Positions 1-6,705 of a stretch of 11,875 nucleotides of DNA are shown here, one piece after another (within the stretch, counting starts at the first letter, position 1; every line of letters starts with the position of its first letter). A program made the position numbers and the translations under genes. Below the pieces are notes generated by a model, which was not told where the DNA came from, did no database searches, and was given only the letters and a program-made list of their open reading frames with translations. The stretch covers positions 1 to 11,875 of the forward strand of contig DKXQ01000152.1 of NCBI GenBank assembly GCA_002493085.1, read 5' to 3'. Source of the stretch: Lachnoclostridium sp. UBA7122. Its GTDB lineage: Bacteria > Bacillota > Clostridia > Lachnospirales > Lachnospiraceae.

Positions 1-8
1 TATTCATA

Positions 9-36
9 TTGACAAAAATGAAAATATAGATATAAT
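9..36 (+). promoter_or_regulatory. Near-consensus sigma-A promoter for the mannanase transcript
   Basis: A perfect -35 box TTGACA (9-14) is followed by 16 bases and a perfect -10 box TATAAT (31-36), which predicts a transcript start near 43. It points at the mannanase gene, whose ATG is at 413, and would give a leader of about 370 nt. The match is seen directly. That it drives the mannanase gene is inferred from orientation and from the lack of any other + strand gene between them. Confidence 0.7.
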
Positions 37-51
37 TAAGTATAAGATAAA

Positions 52-104
52 TTAGCTTAAATTAATCTCCATTAAAAAATATTATTAAAATTAATTTAAG
101 TTAA
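52..104 (+). repeat. Long AT-rich inverted repeat just after the predicted transcript start
   Basis: Bases 56-66 (CTTAAATTAAT) are the exact reverse complement of 90-100 (ATTAATTTAAG). Allowing one G-U pair (55/101), the pairing extends to 52-66 with 90-104, so 15 pairs enclose a 23-nt AT-rich loop. It lies about 10 nt after the predicted start of transcription. It could be a 5'-end stem-loop of the mRNA that stabilises it, or a double-stranded operator. No U-run follows, so it is not a usual terminator. The stem is almost all A-T, so its stability is modest. Confidence 0.45.
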
Positions 105-176
105 CTTAGTTACGAATCCTGCATCCATACTGGCAGATTAAAAACACTATATAACTGGTCTGGTGTGGGAACAATA

Positions 177-268
177 ACAGGCAGATTACTAATATCTGTC
201 TGAATATTGCCTGTCAGACTGCAATATCCCAAAAATATTAAGTATACATAAATATTGGGATTTTGCAG
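177..268 (+). other. Structured stretch of the mannanase leader with competing hairpins
   Basis: Several inverted repeats overlap here. ACAGGCA (177-183) pairs exactly with TGCCTGT (208-214). CAGAT (182-186) pairs with ATCTG (194-198). TATTGC (205-210) pairs with GCAATA (221-226). The longest stem is 219-232 with 255-268, 14 positions with one mismatch. Because they share segments, the pairings 177/208, 205/221 and 219/255 cannot all form at once, as expected of a switching RNA. I do not recognise a known riboswitch class; the conserved core of the c-di-GMP-I type is absent. The rest of 37-354 holds no gene I can support. Confidence 0.4.
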
Positions 269-312
269 GCTAAAAAAAGTTAAAAAACTATCTGGCGGCA
301 AAACACTGTCTA

Positions 313-340
313 TTGAGGAAATACAAAGACAGGATATTTT
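313..340 (+). promoter_or_regulatory. Possible second, weaker promoter for the mannanase gene
   Basis: TTGAGG (313-318) and TATTTT (335-340) are 16 bases apart, each matching the sigma-A consensus at four of six positions. This would give a much shorter leader starting near 347 that still keeps the GGAG site and the 367-403 hairpin. In such AT-rich DNA a match of this quality can arise by chance. Confidence 0.22.
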
Positions 341-357
341 TAAAACTAAAAAATATG

Positions 358-412
358 AAAGGAGAAACTGCCAGGTGCAAATTGCATCCTTATTTCGGGC
401 AGTAAATAAAGT
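358..412 (+). promoter_or_regulatory. Distant Shine-Dalgarno and bridging hairpin before the mannanase start
   Basis: AAAGGAGA (358-365) is the only strong Shine-Dalgarno near the gene, but its GGAG ends 48 nt before the ATG at 413. Between them, ACTGCC (367-372) pairs exactly with GGCAGT (398-403). Inside that, AGGTGC (373-378) pairs with GCATCCT (384-390) with a one-base bulge and an AAATT loop. Folding 367-403 would leave about 11 nt between GGAG and ATG, within working range. An in-frame TAA at 407-409 excludes any start further upstream. The pairing is seen; its role in translation is inferred. Confidence 0.5.
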
Positions 413-3400
413 ATGGGATACTTAAAAAATCTTAAAAAGCATACTGGTAAAAAAATTGTTGCACAAGCACTGGCACTGGCGATGTGTGTAACAGCTTTAC
501 AGCCTGTTCCTGTGTCGTATGCTGCAGAGGAAACTGGAAGCACAGGGACAGAAACTGAATGGACATTCGACAATGATGAACAGGGCTGGAAAAGATCAGA
601 TAATACTTCAAGTGATGTAGGAAATACAGTTTCATGGGATGAAACTGGCAAAAGATTAAAAATGGAAGTAGATTTTTCAAGTGCAGAAGCATGGCATGAA
701 GCCTCTGTAGAATATGAGTTTTCAAATGCATTAGATGTTTCTGCTTACAAGTCTTTTTCATTTAATCTGTACTATAAAGAAGCAGATAAAAATGGTGGCT
801 CACTTAATCCTTATATATCTGTATATGATTCTTCTGGTTCAATAGAATCTTTTTTTGAAAAAGATGGTTATGATGTTTCAGGTGCAGAAGCTTATAAAGA
901 AAAAGACGGTGATTTTATTAAGGCAACTTGTCAATATAAGATTAATAATGCAGTTGGAAAAAACCTTAAGAAAATTAAGATAGCTATAAAAGGAGATCCT
1001 ATAGGATTTAAAGGTAATATATATATTGACAATATTCAATTTAGTACAGACGAAGTTTCAGATGTACCAATAGGTGAATCAATGCCTTCTCAATGGACAT
1101 TTGATACTGAAAATGATTTAGGCGGCTGGGAACTTTCCAATAATACAAAAAACGATGCCTCTCTTGTCTGGGATAACCAAAGGTTAAAGATGTCGTTAAA
1201 GTTTAAAGGTACAACAGACGAAGACTGGCCATCTGCAAGCATATTTTACAAAGGTATGGGAAACGGTCTGATTATGTCCCCTTATAAATCTCTTTCATTT
1301 GACTTATATTATAAAGAGTCTTCTATGGATGGTACAAAGAAACGTTTTCACGTTAAAGTAATGGCAGAAAAAGACGGACAGTCATTAATTGTTGGGAATA
1401 ATACAATTAATATATCAAGTGATAAAAGTTTAGATTTTAAAAAGGAAGAGCAAGCGGATGGCTCAATTAAGGCTACATTCCAGTTTGATATTAATTCTAT
1501 TTTAGCAGAAAGTGTAAAGCCTGATAAGCTGGAAATTAGTATTACAGATAATAACGAAGGTGGCTATAATGGCGATATTTATATTGATAATATCCAATTA
1601 AGAAATGCACCTATTGACAGAGGATATGAGAAGTTTACAGTAGACCGGAGCACAGCAACAAAGATAACATCTACAAATACAGAAATTAATATAAATGGAG
1701 AAAGCAAAACTTATCCTACAGAAAATATAAAACTTGCTGACCCGGAGGCAAATAATAAAACTAAAGCTTTGTACCAGTATCTTAAAGCTGTTGGTGAATC
1801 TTCTTCTGTAATTTATGGACATATGGAAGATACAGTACTTAAAGCAGGAAATATGGTAACAAAATCCGTTTATTCTGATACAGAGGATGTTACAGGCTCA
1901 ATATCAGCTATTGATGGATTAGATTGTGGCAGCCTGTTCCATGGATTTGCAGAAAAATATATCCAGAGATATCCAAATGAGGCAAAAACAAATAATATAA
2001 CAAAGGATGATAGTACATATGCAGATGATGTGCAAGCTGCTGTAGAACTTTCAAAGAAGTCTATTGAAAAAGGTGCAATTATGACACTTTCTTCACATCT
2101 GCCTAATTTTGCTTATGCTGTTAAAAAAGAAAGTACATCTGAAAAAAGGTATGACCAATATGATTATAAAAATGGAGATTCTTATAAACTGACAGGAGAT
2201 TGTATGAATAATATACTCCCAGGAGGTAAGTTTAATGACCCATATACTGCATATCTCGACTTAATAGTAGATTATGCAAAGGGGTTAGATGATGAACCAA
2301 TACTTTTCAGACCGCTTCATGAAAATACTGGAAGCTGGTTCTGGTGGGGAGCAGCTTTCTGCAGTCCTGAAACTTATAAAAGTGTGTTTAAGTATACAGT
2401 TGATTATATACGTGAACAAGGTGTCCACAACTTACTTTACTTATATGGACCTGGCTCAGAGGCTGGTTCTGTAGAAGAATACGCAGAGCGTTATCCTGGT
2501 GACAACTATGTGGATATGGTAGGATTTGATTCTTATGATTCTAATCCTAAAGCTGATGATTCATATACTTTTCAACAGACTCTTGAAAATACAATTAAGA
2601 TTACAAGCCAGTTTGCCAAAGAGCATAATAAACTATTTGCAGTAACAGAAACAGGCATTGCACATGATGAAAAGGAATTTAATGGACAAAAAGCCCTGCT
2701 TCTGACAAATAATGAGCGTAAAGAATGGTATACTGAAATACTTGATTTAGTAACAAAACCTGGATACAACTGTTGTTATTTTATGCTTTGGTCAAATTAT
2801 GATACTAAATCATTTTATACGCCATTTGTTGCGAGCAAAAAGGGTGAAAATGTTCTTTTAGGACATGAGTTAATAGATTATTTTCTTAAATTTTATAGGG
2901 ATAAAAGAAGTATATTTGCAGCTGACCAGCAAGAGATTGTTCATAACTTTTCAGATATAACTGTACCAGGGACATCTGACAATGAACTTGATGGTTATAT
3001 GACATATCCTATTGCAAACAGCAGAATTCTTGATGCAGCAACGTTTAAAGCAAGATTTAATAAGGAGTTAAGTGATTCCCAGTCTGTAATAATCCGTATG
3101 TCAGGAAACGGAAAGGAAATATCAATTAATGGAGTTAAAGATTCTTCAAACGGAAAAATTTATAATGCAGAATTAAAAGCTGAAGACCTTAAATCTCTTG
3201 GAGAAGTTTTAGATGGAACAATTAGTTTATATGTCGATGGTAAATGTTACCAGACAATAGATGTTATTTTTAATGTTGAAGAAAGAAAAATGCTTCCAGA
3301 ACAGGTTGATGATTTTGAATCATACAGCGGGCTTGTAAATCTTCTTATTGGAAAATGGTCAGCAGGTAAGGACAGCAGCTCTAAAATTGATTTATCACTT

Positions 3401-5569
3401 GCAAAAGACCCATGCTATGAAGGTGACTATGCGTTAAAGCTTGCCTTTACTCTGGCAAAGAATGGATATGTAGGTGCTGAATTTTCTAAAGAAGCAGACT
3501 GGTCTTCATATAATGCACTTAGGTTCTGGGTAAAACCTGATGGAAAGAACCAGAAAACAGTTGTACAGATTAAGGCTGATGGAAAAGGTTATGAAGCATA
3601 TCTGAATATTTATCCAGATTATGCTAATGCCAAAACACCGTTACTTGTAACTCTTCCTTTTAGTGAATTTATTAGCAATAAGGGAGAGCCATTAACTGCT
3701 GCAACTTTAAAGAATATGAGTAATTTTAGTTTCTGGGTAAATGCTATTCCTGAATCTGATGTATTTAAAGATAGCGAAGAAGTTTATGGTGAACTTTATT
3801 ATGATGATATAAGGGCAGTATCTGCTGAAACAGATAAACCTGTTTTTGAGGCAGCTGAAGGTAAAAAGCCATCAGAAGGTACATATACTGTTAAATTTGA
3901 CACCAGCAAAGTTAGTAATGCAATGGTAGCTGCAAAGAAAAATAGTGAAGTATTTAAAACAGGTGGCAGTGTTAATGCCAAAGACCAGCTCCAGTTTGAA
4001 ATTACACCAGCAGATGGCTATTCAGTTACTTCTGCAGATGTTAGTGTAGCCGGTGGTACATGTAAAGTTTCTGAAGCTGAAAAGACTGCTAATGGTGTAT
4101 ATATAATTACGCTTAGTGAATTTACAGCTAATACAGAAGCAACAGTTAATGTAAAAACTGAAAAAGCAGAGGTCAGGGAAAATGGAACAAAAGCAGAGGA
4201 AAACTTTGGTGAAGCTAATTTAAGTAAAACAGAGTTTAAAGATATACAGGAAGATATTAAAAATAATGTAAAAGATGCGTTGGAAAAGCTTGTAAACAGT
4301 GCTCCGGCTGGACAGGAAAAGGAAAAGGCACAGGAAGCAATTAAAGCAATTGAAAATAATGAAGCATTTATAGATATTTCGCTTCAGGTTGCTAAGAAAA
4401 CAGATGATATTACTGAAGACGAAAAGACACAAAATGATATCAAGGTAGAGGATATAAGAAAGGAAGTACAGAAAAATAATAGTAATGCAGATGTAGAAGT
4501 AAAAACTGCGGTAACACTTGATATTTCATTGTTCAGTGTATGTAAATATACTAAAAATAATGAAGAAATTGCAAAAGCGGCTGTGAAGGAGCTTACAAAG
4601 CCAGTGAAAATCAGCATGAAACTGCCAGATAATATACCAGCAGTAAAAGAGGGTGCAAAAAGAATATATTATATTATCTGTCTCCATAAAAATAATGATG
4701 GAAAGATTGAGCCTTCACATGTTACATGTGATTATGACGAAAACAAAGGCATAATCAGTTTTGATGGCAGCAGATTTTCAACTTATGTACTATGTTATGC
4801 AGATATAGTGTCAAAGTCTGCAAGTGGCAGCCATACAATAGGAGGCGGTACAGCAGTGATTTTAGGCAGTGTAACATCAACTGCAACACCAGTGCCTACA
4901 GCAGTTCCTGGTACAACACCAGATACAGCGGCAAGTGCTGCTCCTACAGCAACAGCAGCACCAGGTTCAAAACCGGGCACAGTGGCAAGTGCTGCTCCTA
5001 TAACAACACCAGTGCCTGCAGTAACACCATCTCCTGATGCAGTACCATCTGCTACTGGCACTCCGTCTGCAACCGCAAAGCCTTCAAATACACCAGCGCC
5101 ATCAGATAAGCCTGGCACTCCAACATCAAAAGTAAAGAAAGGCACAAAGTTTATTACTAAAGGCACTACTTACAAAGTTACATCTGTAAGTGGTACAAAG
5201 ACTGTAACATGTATTAAATTTAAAAAGGACATTAAAAAGGCAGTAGTTCCTGCAGCTATTAAGATTAATGACCAAAAATACAAAGTTACAGCTATTGCAA
5301 AAAATGCATTTAAGAACAATAAAAAACTTACAAAAGTTACAATTGGCAAGAATGTAAAAAGCATTGGCAAAAATGCATTTAAAGGCTGCAAAAACTTGAA
5401 GAAGATTGTTGTAAAGACAAAGAAGCTTACAGCTAAAAAAGTTGGCAGCAAGGCATTTAAGGGAATAAACAGTAAAGCAGTTGTTAAAGTGCCTAAAGGA
5501 AAAGTTAAATCATATAAAAAGATTGTTAAGGCTAAAGGCGCAGGCAAAAAAGTGAAAATTACAAAATAA
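413..5569 (+). CDS. Secreted multimodular GH26 endo-beta-1,4-mannanase
   Basis: This 1718-residue exoenzyme should cleave beta-1,4-mannan or galacto/glucomannan outside the cell. Residues 1-38 form a Sec signal peptide (lysine-rich start, hydrophobic core, cleavage near SYA-A). Residues 48-211 and 226-397 are tandem CBM27-like beta-sandwiches, each opening with WTFD..GW and ending with G[ND]IYIDNIQ. The GH26 catalytic domain (about 435-835) carries the acid/base E637 in RPLHEN, the nucleophile E746 in AVTETG, plus VGFDSYD and FMLWSNYD. An Ig-like region follows (840-955), then a CBM23-like domain (962-1137), a small beta domain (1150-1250), an unassigned module (1262-1465), a Pro/Thr/Ala linker (1488-1572) and a lysine-rich BspA-type LRR tail (1573-1718). 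GH26 mannanases with CBM27 and CBM23 are known from Roseburia-type gut bacteria. The family call is firm; the CBM family numbers are from memory of sequence style. No LPxTG motif is present, so surface attachment, if any, probably uses the tail. There are no transporter or glycosidase neighbours in the window. Confidence 0.93.
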   Translation: MGYLKNLKKHTGKKIVAQALALAMCVTALQPVPVSYAAEETGSTGTETEWTFDNDEQGWKRSDNTSSDVGNTVSWDETGKRLKMEVDFSSAEAWHEASVEYEFSNALDVSAYKSFSFNLYYKEADKNGGSLNPYISVYDSSGSIESFFEKDGYDVSGAEAYKEKDGDFIKATCQYKINNAVGKNLKKIKIAIKGDPIGFKGNIYIDNIQFSTDEVSDVPIGESMPSQWTFDTENDLGGWELSNNTKNDASLVWDNQRLKMSLKFKGTTDEDWPSASIFYKGMGNGLIMSPYKSLSFDLYYKESSMDGTKKRFHVKVMAEKDGQSLIVGNNTINISSDKSLDFKKEEQADGSIKATFQFDINSILAESVKPDKLEISITDNNEGGYNGDIYIDNIQLRNAPIDRGYEKFTVDRSTATKITSTNTEININGESKTYPTENIKLADPEANNKTKALYQYLKAVGESSSVIYGHMEDTVLKAGNMVTKSVYSDTEDVTGSISAIDGLDCGSLFHGFAEKYIQRYPNEAKTNNITKDDSTYADDVQAAVELSKKSIEKGAIMTLSSHLPNFAYAVKKESTSEKRYDQYDYKNGDSYKLTGDCMNNILPGGKFNDPYTAYLDLIVDYAKGLDDEPILFRPLHENTGSWFWWGAAFCSPETYKSVFKYTVDYIREQGVHNLLYLYGPGSEAGSVEEYAERYPGDNYVDMVGFDSYDSNPKADDSYTFQQTLENTIKITSQFAKEHNKLFAVTETGIAHDEKEFNGQKALLLTNNERKEWYTEILDLVTKPGYNCCYFMLWSNYDTKSFYTPFVASKKGENVLLGHELIDYFLKFYRDKRSIFAADQQEIVHNFSDITVPGTSDNELDGYMTYPIANSRILDAATFKARFNKELSDSQSVIIRMSGNGKEISINGVKDSSNGKIYNAELKAEDLKSLGEVLDGTISLYVDGKCYQTIDVIFNVEERKMLPEQVDDFESYSGLVNLLIGKWSAGKDSSSKIDLSLAKDPCYEGDYALKLAFTLAKNGYVGAEFSKEADWSSYNALRFWVKPDGKNQKTVVQIKADGKGYEAYLNIYPDYANAKTPLLVTLPFSEFISNKGEPLTAATLKNMSNFSFWVNAIPESDVFKDSEEVYGELYYDDIRAVSAETDKPVFEAAEGKKPSEGTYTVKFDTSKVSNAMVAAKKNSEVFKTGGSVNAKDQLQFEITPADGYSVTSADVSVAGGTCKVSEAEKTANGVYIITLSEFTANTEATVNVKTEKAEVRENGTKAEENFGEANLSKTEFKDIQEDIKNNVKDALEKLVNSAPAGQEKEKAQEAIKAIENNEAFIDISLQVAKKTDDITEDEKTQNDIKVEDIRKEVQKNNSNADVEVKTAVTLDISLFSVCKYTKNNEEIAKAAVKELTKPVKISMKLPDNIPAVKEGAKRIYYIICLHKNNDGKIEPSHVTCDYDENKGIISFDGSRFSTYVLCYADIVSKSASGSHTIGGGTAVILGSVTSTATPVPTAVPGTTPDTAASAAPTATAAPGSKPGTVASAAPITTPVPAVTPSPDAVPSATGTPSATAKPSNTPAPSDKPGTPTSKVKKGTKFITKGTTYKVTSVSGTKTVTCIKFKKDIKKAVVPAAIKINDQKYKVTAIAKNAFKNNKKLTKVTIGKNVKSIGKNAFKGCKNLKKIVVKTKKLTAKKVGSKAFKGINSKAVVKVPKGKVKSYKKIVKAKGAGKKVKITK
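4930..5000 (+). repeat. Direct repeat in the Pro/Thr/Ala linker of the mannanase
   Basis: The 17-mer GGCAAGTGCTGCTCCTA occurs at 4930-4946 and again at 4984-5000, a 54-nt (18-codon) step. It encodes the repeated A-S-A-A-P part of the linker, and ACACCAGTGCCT also recurs around it. The repeat preserves reading frame, so slippage by whole units would only change linker length. Confidence 0.6.
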
Positions 5570-5616
5570 TTTTAACAAAAGTATAAAAACTATCTGGAAC
5601 AGATACAAAAGCAACT

Positions 5617-5647
5617 GTAAGGCTTACTCATCTTGAGTAAGCCTTAC
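5617..5647. terminator. Bidirectional intrinsic terminator between convergent units
   Basis: GTAAGGCTTACTCA (5617-5630) pairs perfectly with TGAGTAAGCCTTAC (5634-5647): 14 bp with a TCT loop. On the + strand it is followed by TTGTTCTT and an AT-rich run. On the - strand it is followed by AGTTGCTTTTG. It lies 47 nt after the mannanase stop and 24 nt after the phosphatase stop on the other strand, so one hairpin can end both transcripts. The U-tracts are imperfect on both sides, but the stem is strong. Confidence 0.85.
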
Positions 5648-5671
5648 TTGTTCTTATAAAATTTTATATAT

Positions 5672-6136
5672 TTAAATTTTTCCCTGTTTTTTTAGATGCT
5701 CCAGCAAACCACCACACCCCTCAATAACGTCATTATACGTTGCATCAAAATCTCCTGTGTACCATGGATCAGCTATATCTCTATCAGAGCCAGTAAAAGA
5801 AAGAAATTTATATAGCTTCCCCTCTGGGTCTCCTTTTAACATTCGTATAAGATTTCTCATATTCCAGTCATCCATACCAATAATGTAATCAAACTTATCA
5901 TAATCTTTCCACGATATTTGTTTTGCCCTGTGGGGTACTAATGGTATACCTGCCTCTTTAAGTTTACTAACTGTGCCTCTATGTGGAGGGTTTCCTATCT
6001 CCTCTGTACTTGTCGCAAAGCTGTCTATAACAAATTTATCTCCTAACCCCAGTTCATTTACTTTATAGGTAAATACACTCTCTGATAAAGTTGATCTGCA
6101 AATATTGCCATGGCAACAAAACGCTACTCTAATCAT
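5672..6136 (-). CDS. Low-molecular-weight protein-tyrosine phosphatase
   Basis: The 154-residue product is a cytoplasmic LMW-PTP, hydrolysing phosphotyrosine (or arginine phosphate in some Firmicute members) through a cysteinyl-phosphate intermediate. The active-site loop C-x5-R-S is at residues 8-15 (CHGNICRS), with C8 the nucleophile, C13 the partner cysteine and R14 binding phosphate. D123 in ADPWYTGD is the general acid. The length matches the family. GAGGAAG upstream of the ATG at 6136 supports the start. The gene begins 24 nt after the DUF3237-like gene and is probably co-transcribed with it; the stem-loop at 5617-5647 ends the unit. No tyrosine kinase or capsule gene is nearby, so the substrate is unknown. 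The domain call is secure. Confidence 0.93.
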   Translation of the reverse strand: MIRVAFCCHGNICRSTLSESVFTYKVNELGLGDKFVIDSFATSTEEIGNPPHRGTVSKLKEAGIPLVPHRAKQISWKDYDKFDYIIGMDDWNMRNLIRMLKGDPEGKLYKFLSFTGSDRDIADPWYTGDFDATYNDVIEGCGGLLEHLKKQGKI

Positions 6137-6160
6137 ATTTTCTTCCTCTTAAAAAATACA

Positions 6161-6598
6161 TCATTCTTTTTTCTCCCATAATACATCATAAATCCTAATC
6201 TCAACTCCACCGTCTGTTCCTTGTACTTCAGATCGAAACCGTGTCTGGCACAAATATGCGCCAAGAACATGACTATCTGAGATGAATCTTGGACATGCTT
6301 GCAAATATAGATCCTGTTTATTAGCTGATGTAAAATAGCCATTATTCTCTACAAAAAGATAACACTCTGTTCCTTCACTGTCCCTGCCTTTAAACATATA
6401 TTTTGCACACATATGGCGGCTTCCTGCCACATTTTCTACCTGCACATCTGCTGCCCCGGGCAGAATCGTTCCCGTAAATAGATCAGATTCCACTTTCCCA
6501 GTAAATGGTATCATTGAAACACTCCCATATTCTCCATTCAGATCAGTGATCTGAGAATTATCTATAAAAATCTGAAATGTCATAATCAGCTTATCCAT
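6161..6598 (-). CDS. DUF3237-like protein of unknown function
   Basis: The 145-residue product resembles the DUF3237 (UPF0311) family, a small beta-barrel-type cytoplasmic protein without an assigned reaction. Visible features are an N-terminal strand (LIMTFQIFID), a central FTGTILPGAADVQ segment, and GSRHMCAKYMFKGRD followed by ECYLFVENNGYF. There is no signal peptide or membrane segment. The ATG at 6598 is chosen because AAAAGGAGACAAAG precedes it with good spacing; the frame stays open for 24 more codons to 6670, but without a ribosome site there. It lies 93 nt after hemL and 24 nt before the phosphatase gene. I found no convincing promoter in that gap, so hem read-through is possible. The family assignment rests on sequence resemblance only. 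Confidence 0.72.
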   Translation of the reverse strand: MDKLIMTFQIFIDNSQITDLNGEYGSVSMIPFTGKVESDLFTGTILPGAADVQVENVAGSRHMCAKYMFKGRDSEGTECYLFVENNGYFTSANKQDLYLQACPRFISDSHVLGAYLCQTRFRSEVQGTDGGVEIRIYDVLWEKKE

Positions 6599-6679
6599 CT
6601 TTGTCTCCTTTTCATTTGTCAGGCTTGCAAAGTAAACGAAGCGGGGCTTTTTTGCAAAATAGGCAATCAAGTATTTTTA

Positions 6680-6705
6680 AACTGTCCATTTTTAGGGGTA
6701 CAGTT
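6680..6705 (-). other. Weak stem-loop over the hemL stop codon
   Basis: Read on the - strand, AACTGT (6705-6700) pairs with ACAGTT (6685-6680), and CC with GG extends it across a one-base bulge, leaving a loop of about nine bases that includes the hemL stop. No U-run follows. It may slow or reduce transcription entering the DUF3237-like gene, but it does not look like a full terminator. The remaining bases up to 6599 hold a TTGCAAA/TTTGCAA inverted repeat and the ribosome site of the next gene. Confidence 0.25.

Noticed and set aside
110..301. 63-codon open frame on the - strand in the mannanase leader
   Set aside because: It would need a TTG start without a ribosome site, overlaps the inverted repeats of the leader, and shows no recognisable domain.
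37..354. Known riboswitch (c-di-GMP or similar) in the mannanase leader
   Set aside because: Inverted repeats are present, but I could not find the conserved core bases of any class I know.
355..405. Short + strand frame of 16 codons that could be a leader peptide
   Set aside because: No ribosome site precedes its ATG, and the GGAG site falls inside it. It is more likely part of the mannanase ribosome-binding region.
476..490. Cysteine in the signal peptide as a lipoprotein site
   Set aside because: The residues before C25 are L-A-M, which do not fit a lipobox, and the hydrophobic core continues past it to a standard signal peptidase site near SYA-A.
4795..5166. 123-codon open frame on the - strand opposite the mannanase linker
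   Set aside because: It mirrors the low-complexity Pro/Thr/Ala codons, giving a Val/Ala/Gly-rich product without domain or ribosome site.
6133..6342. 69-codon - strand frame overlapping the DUF3237-like and phosphatase genes
   Set aside because: It is out of frame with both well-supported genes and has no ribosome site or recognisable domain.
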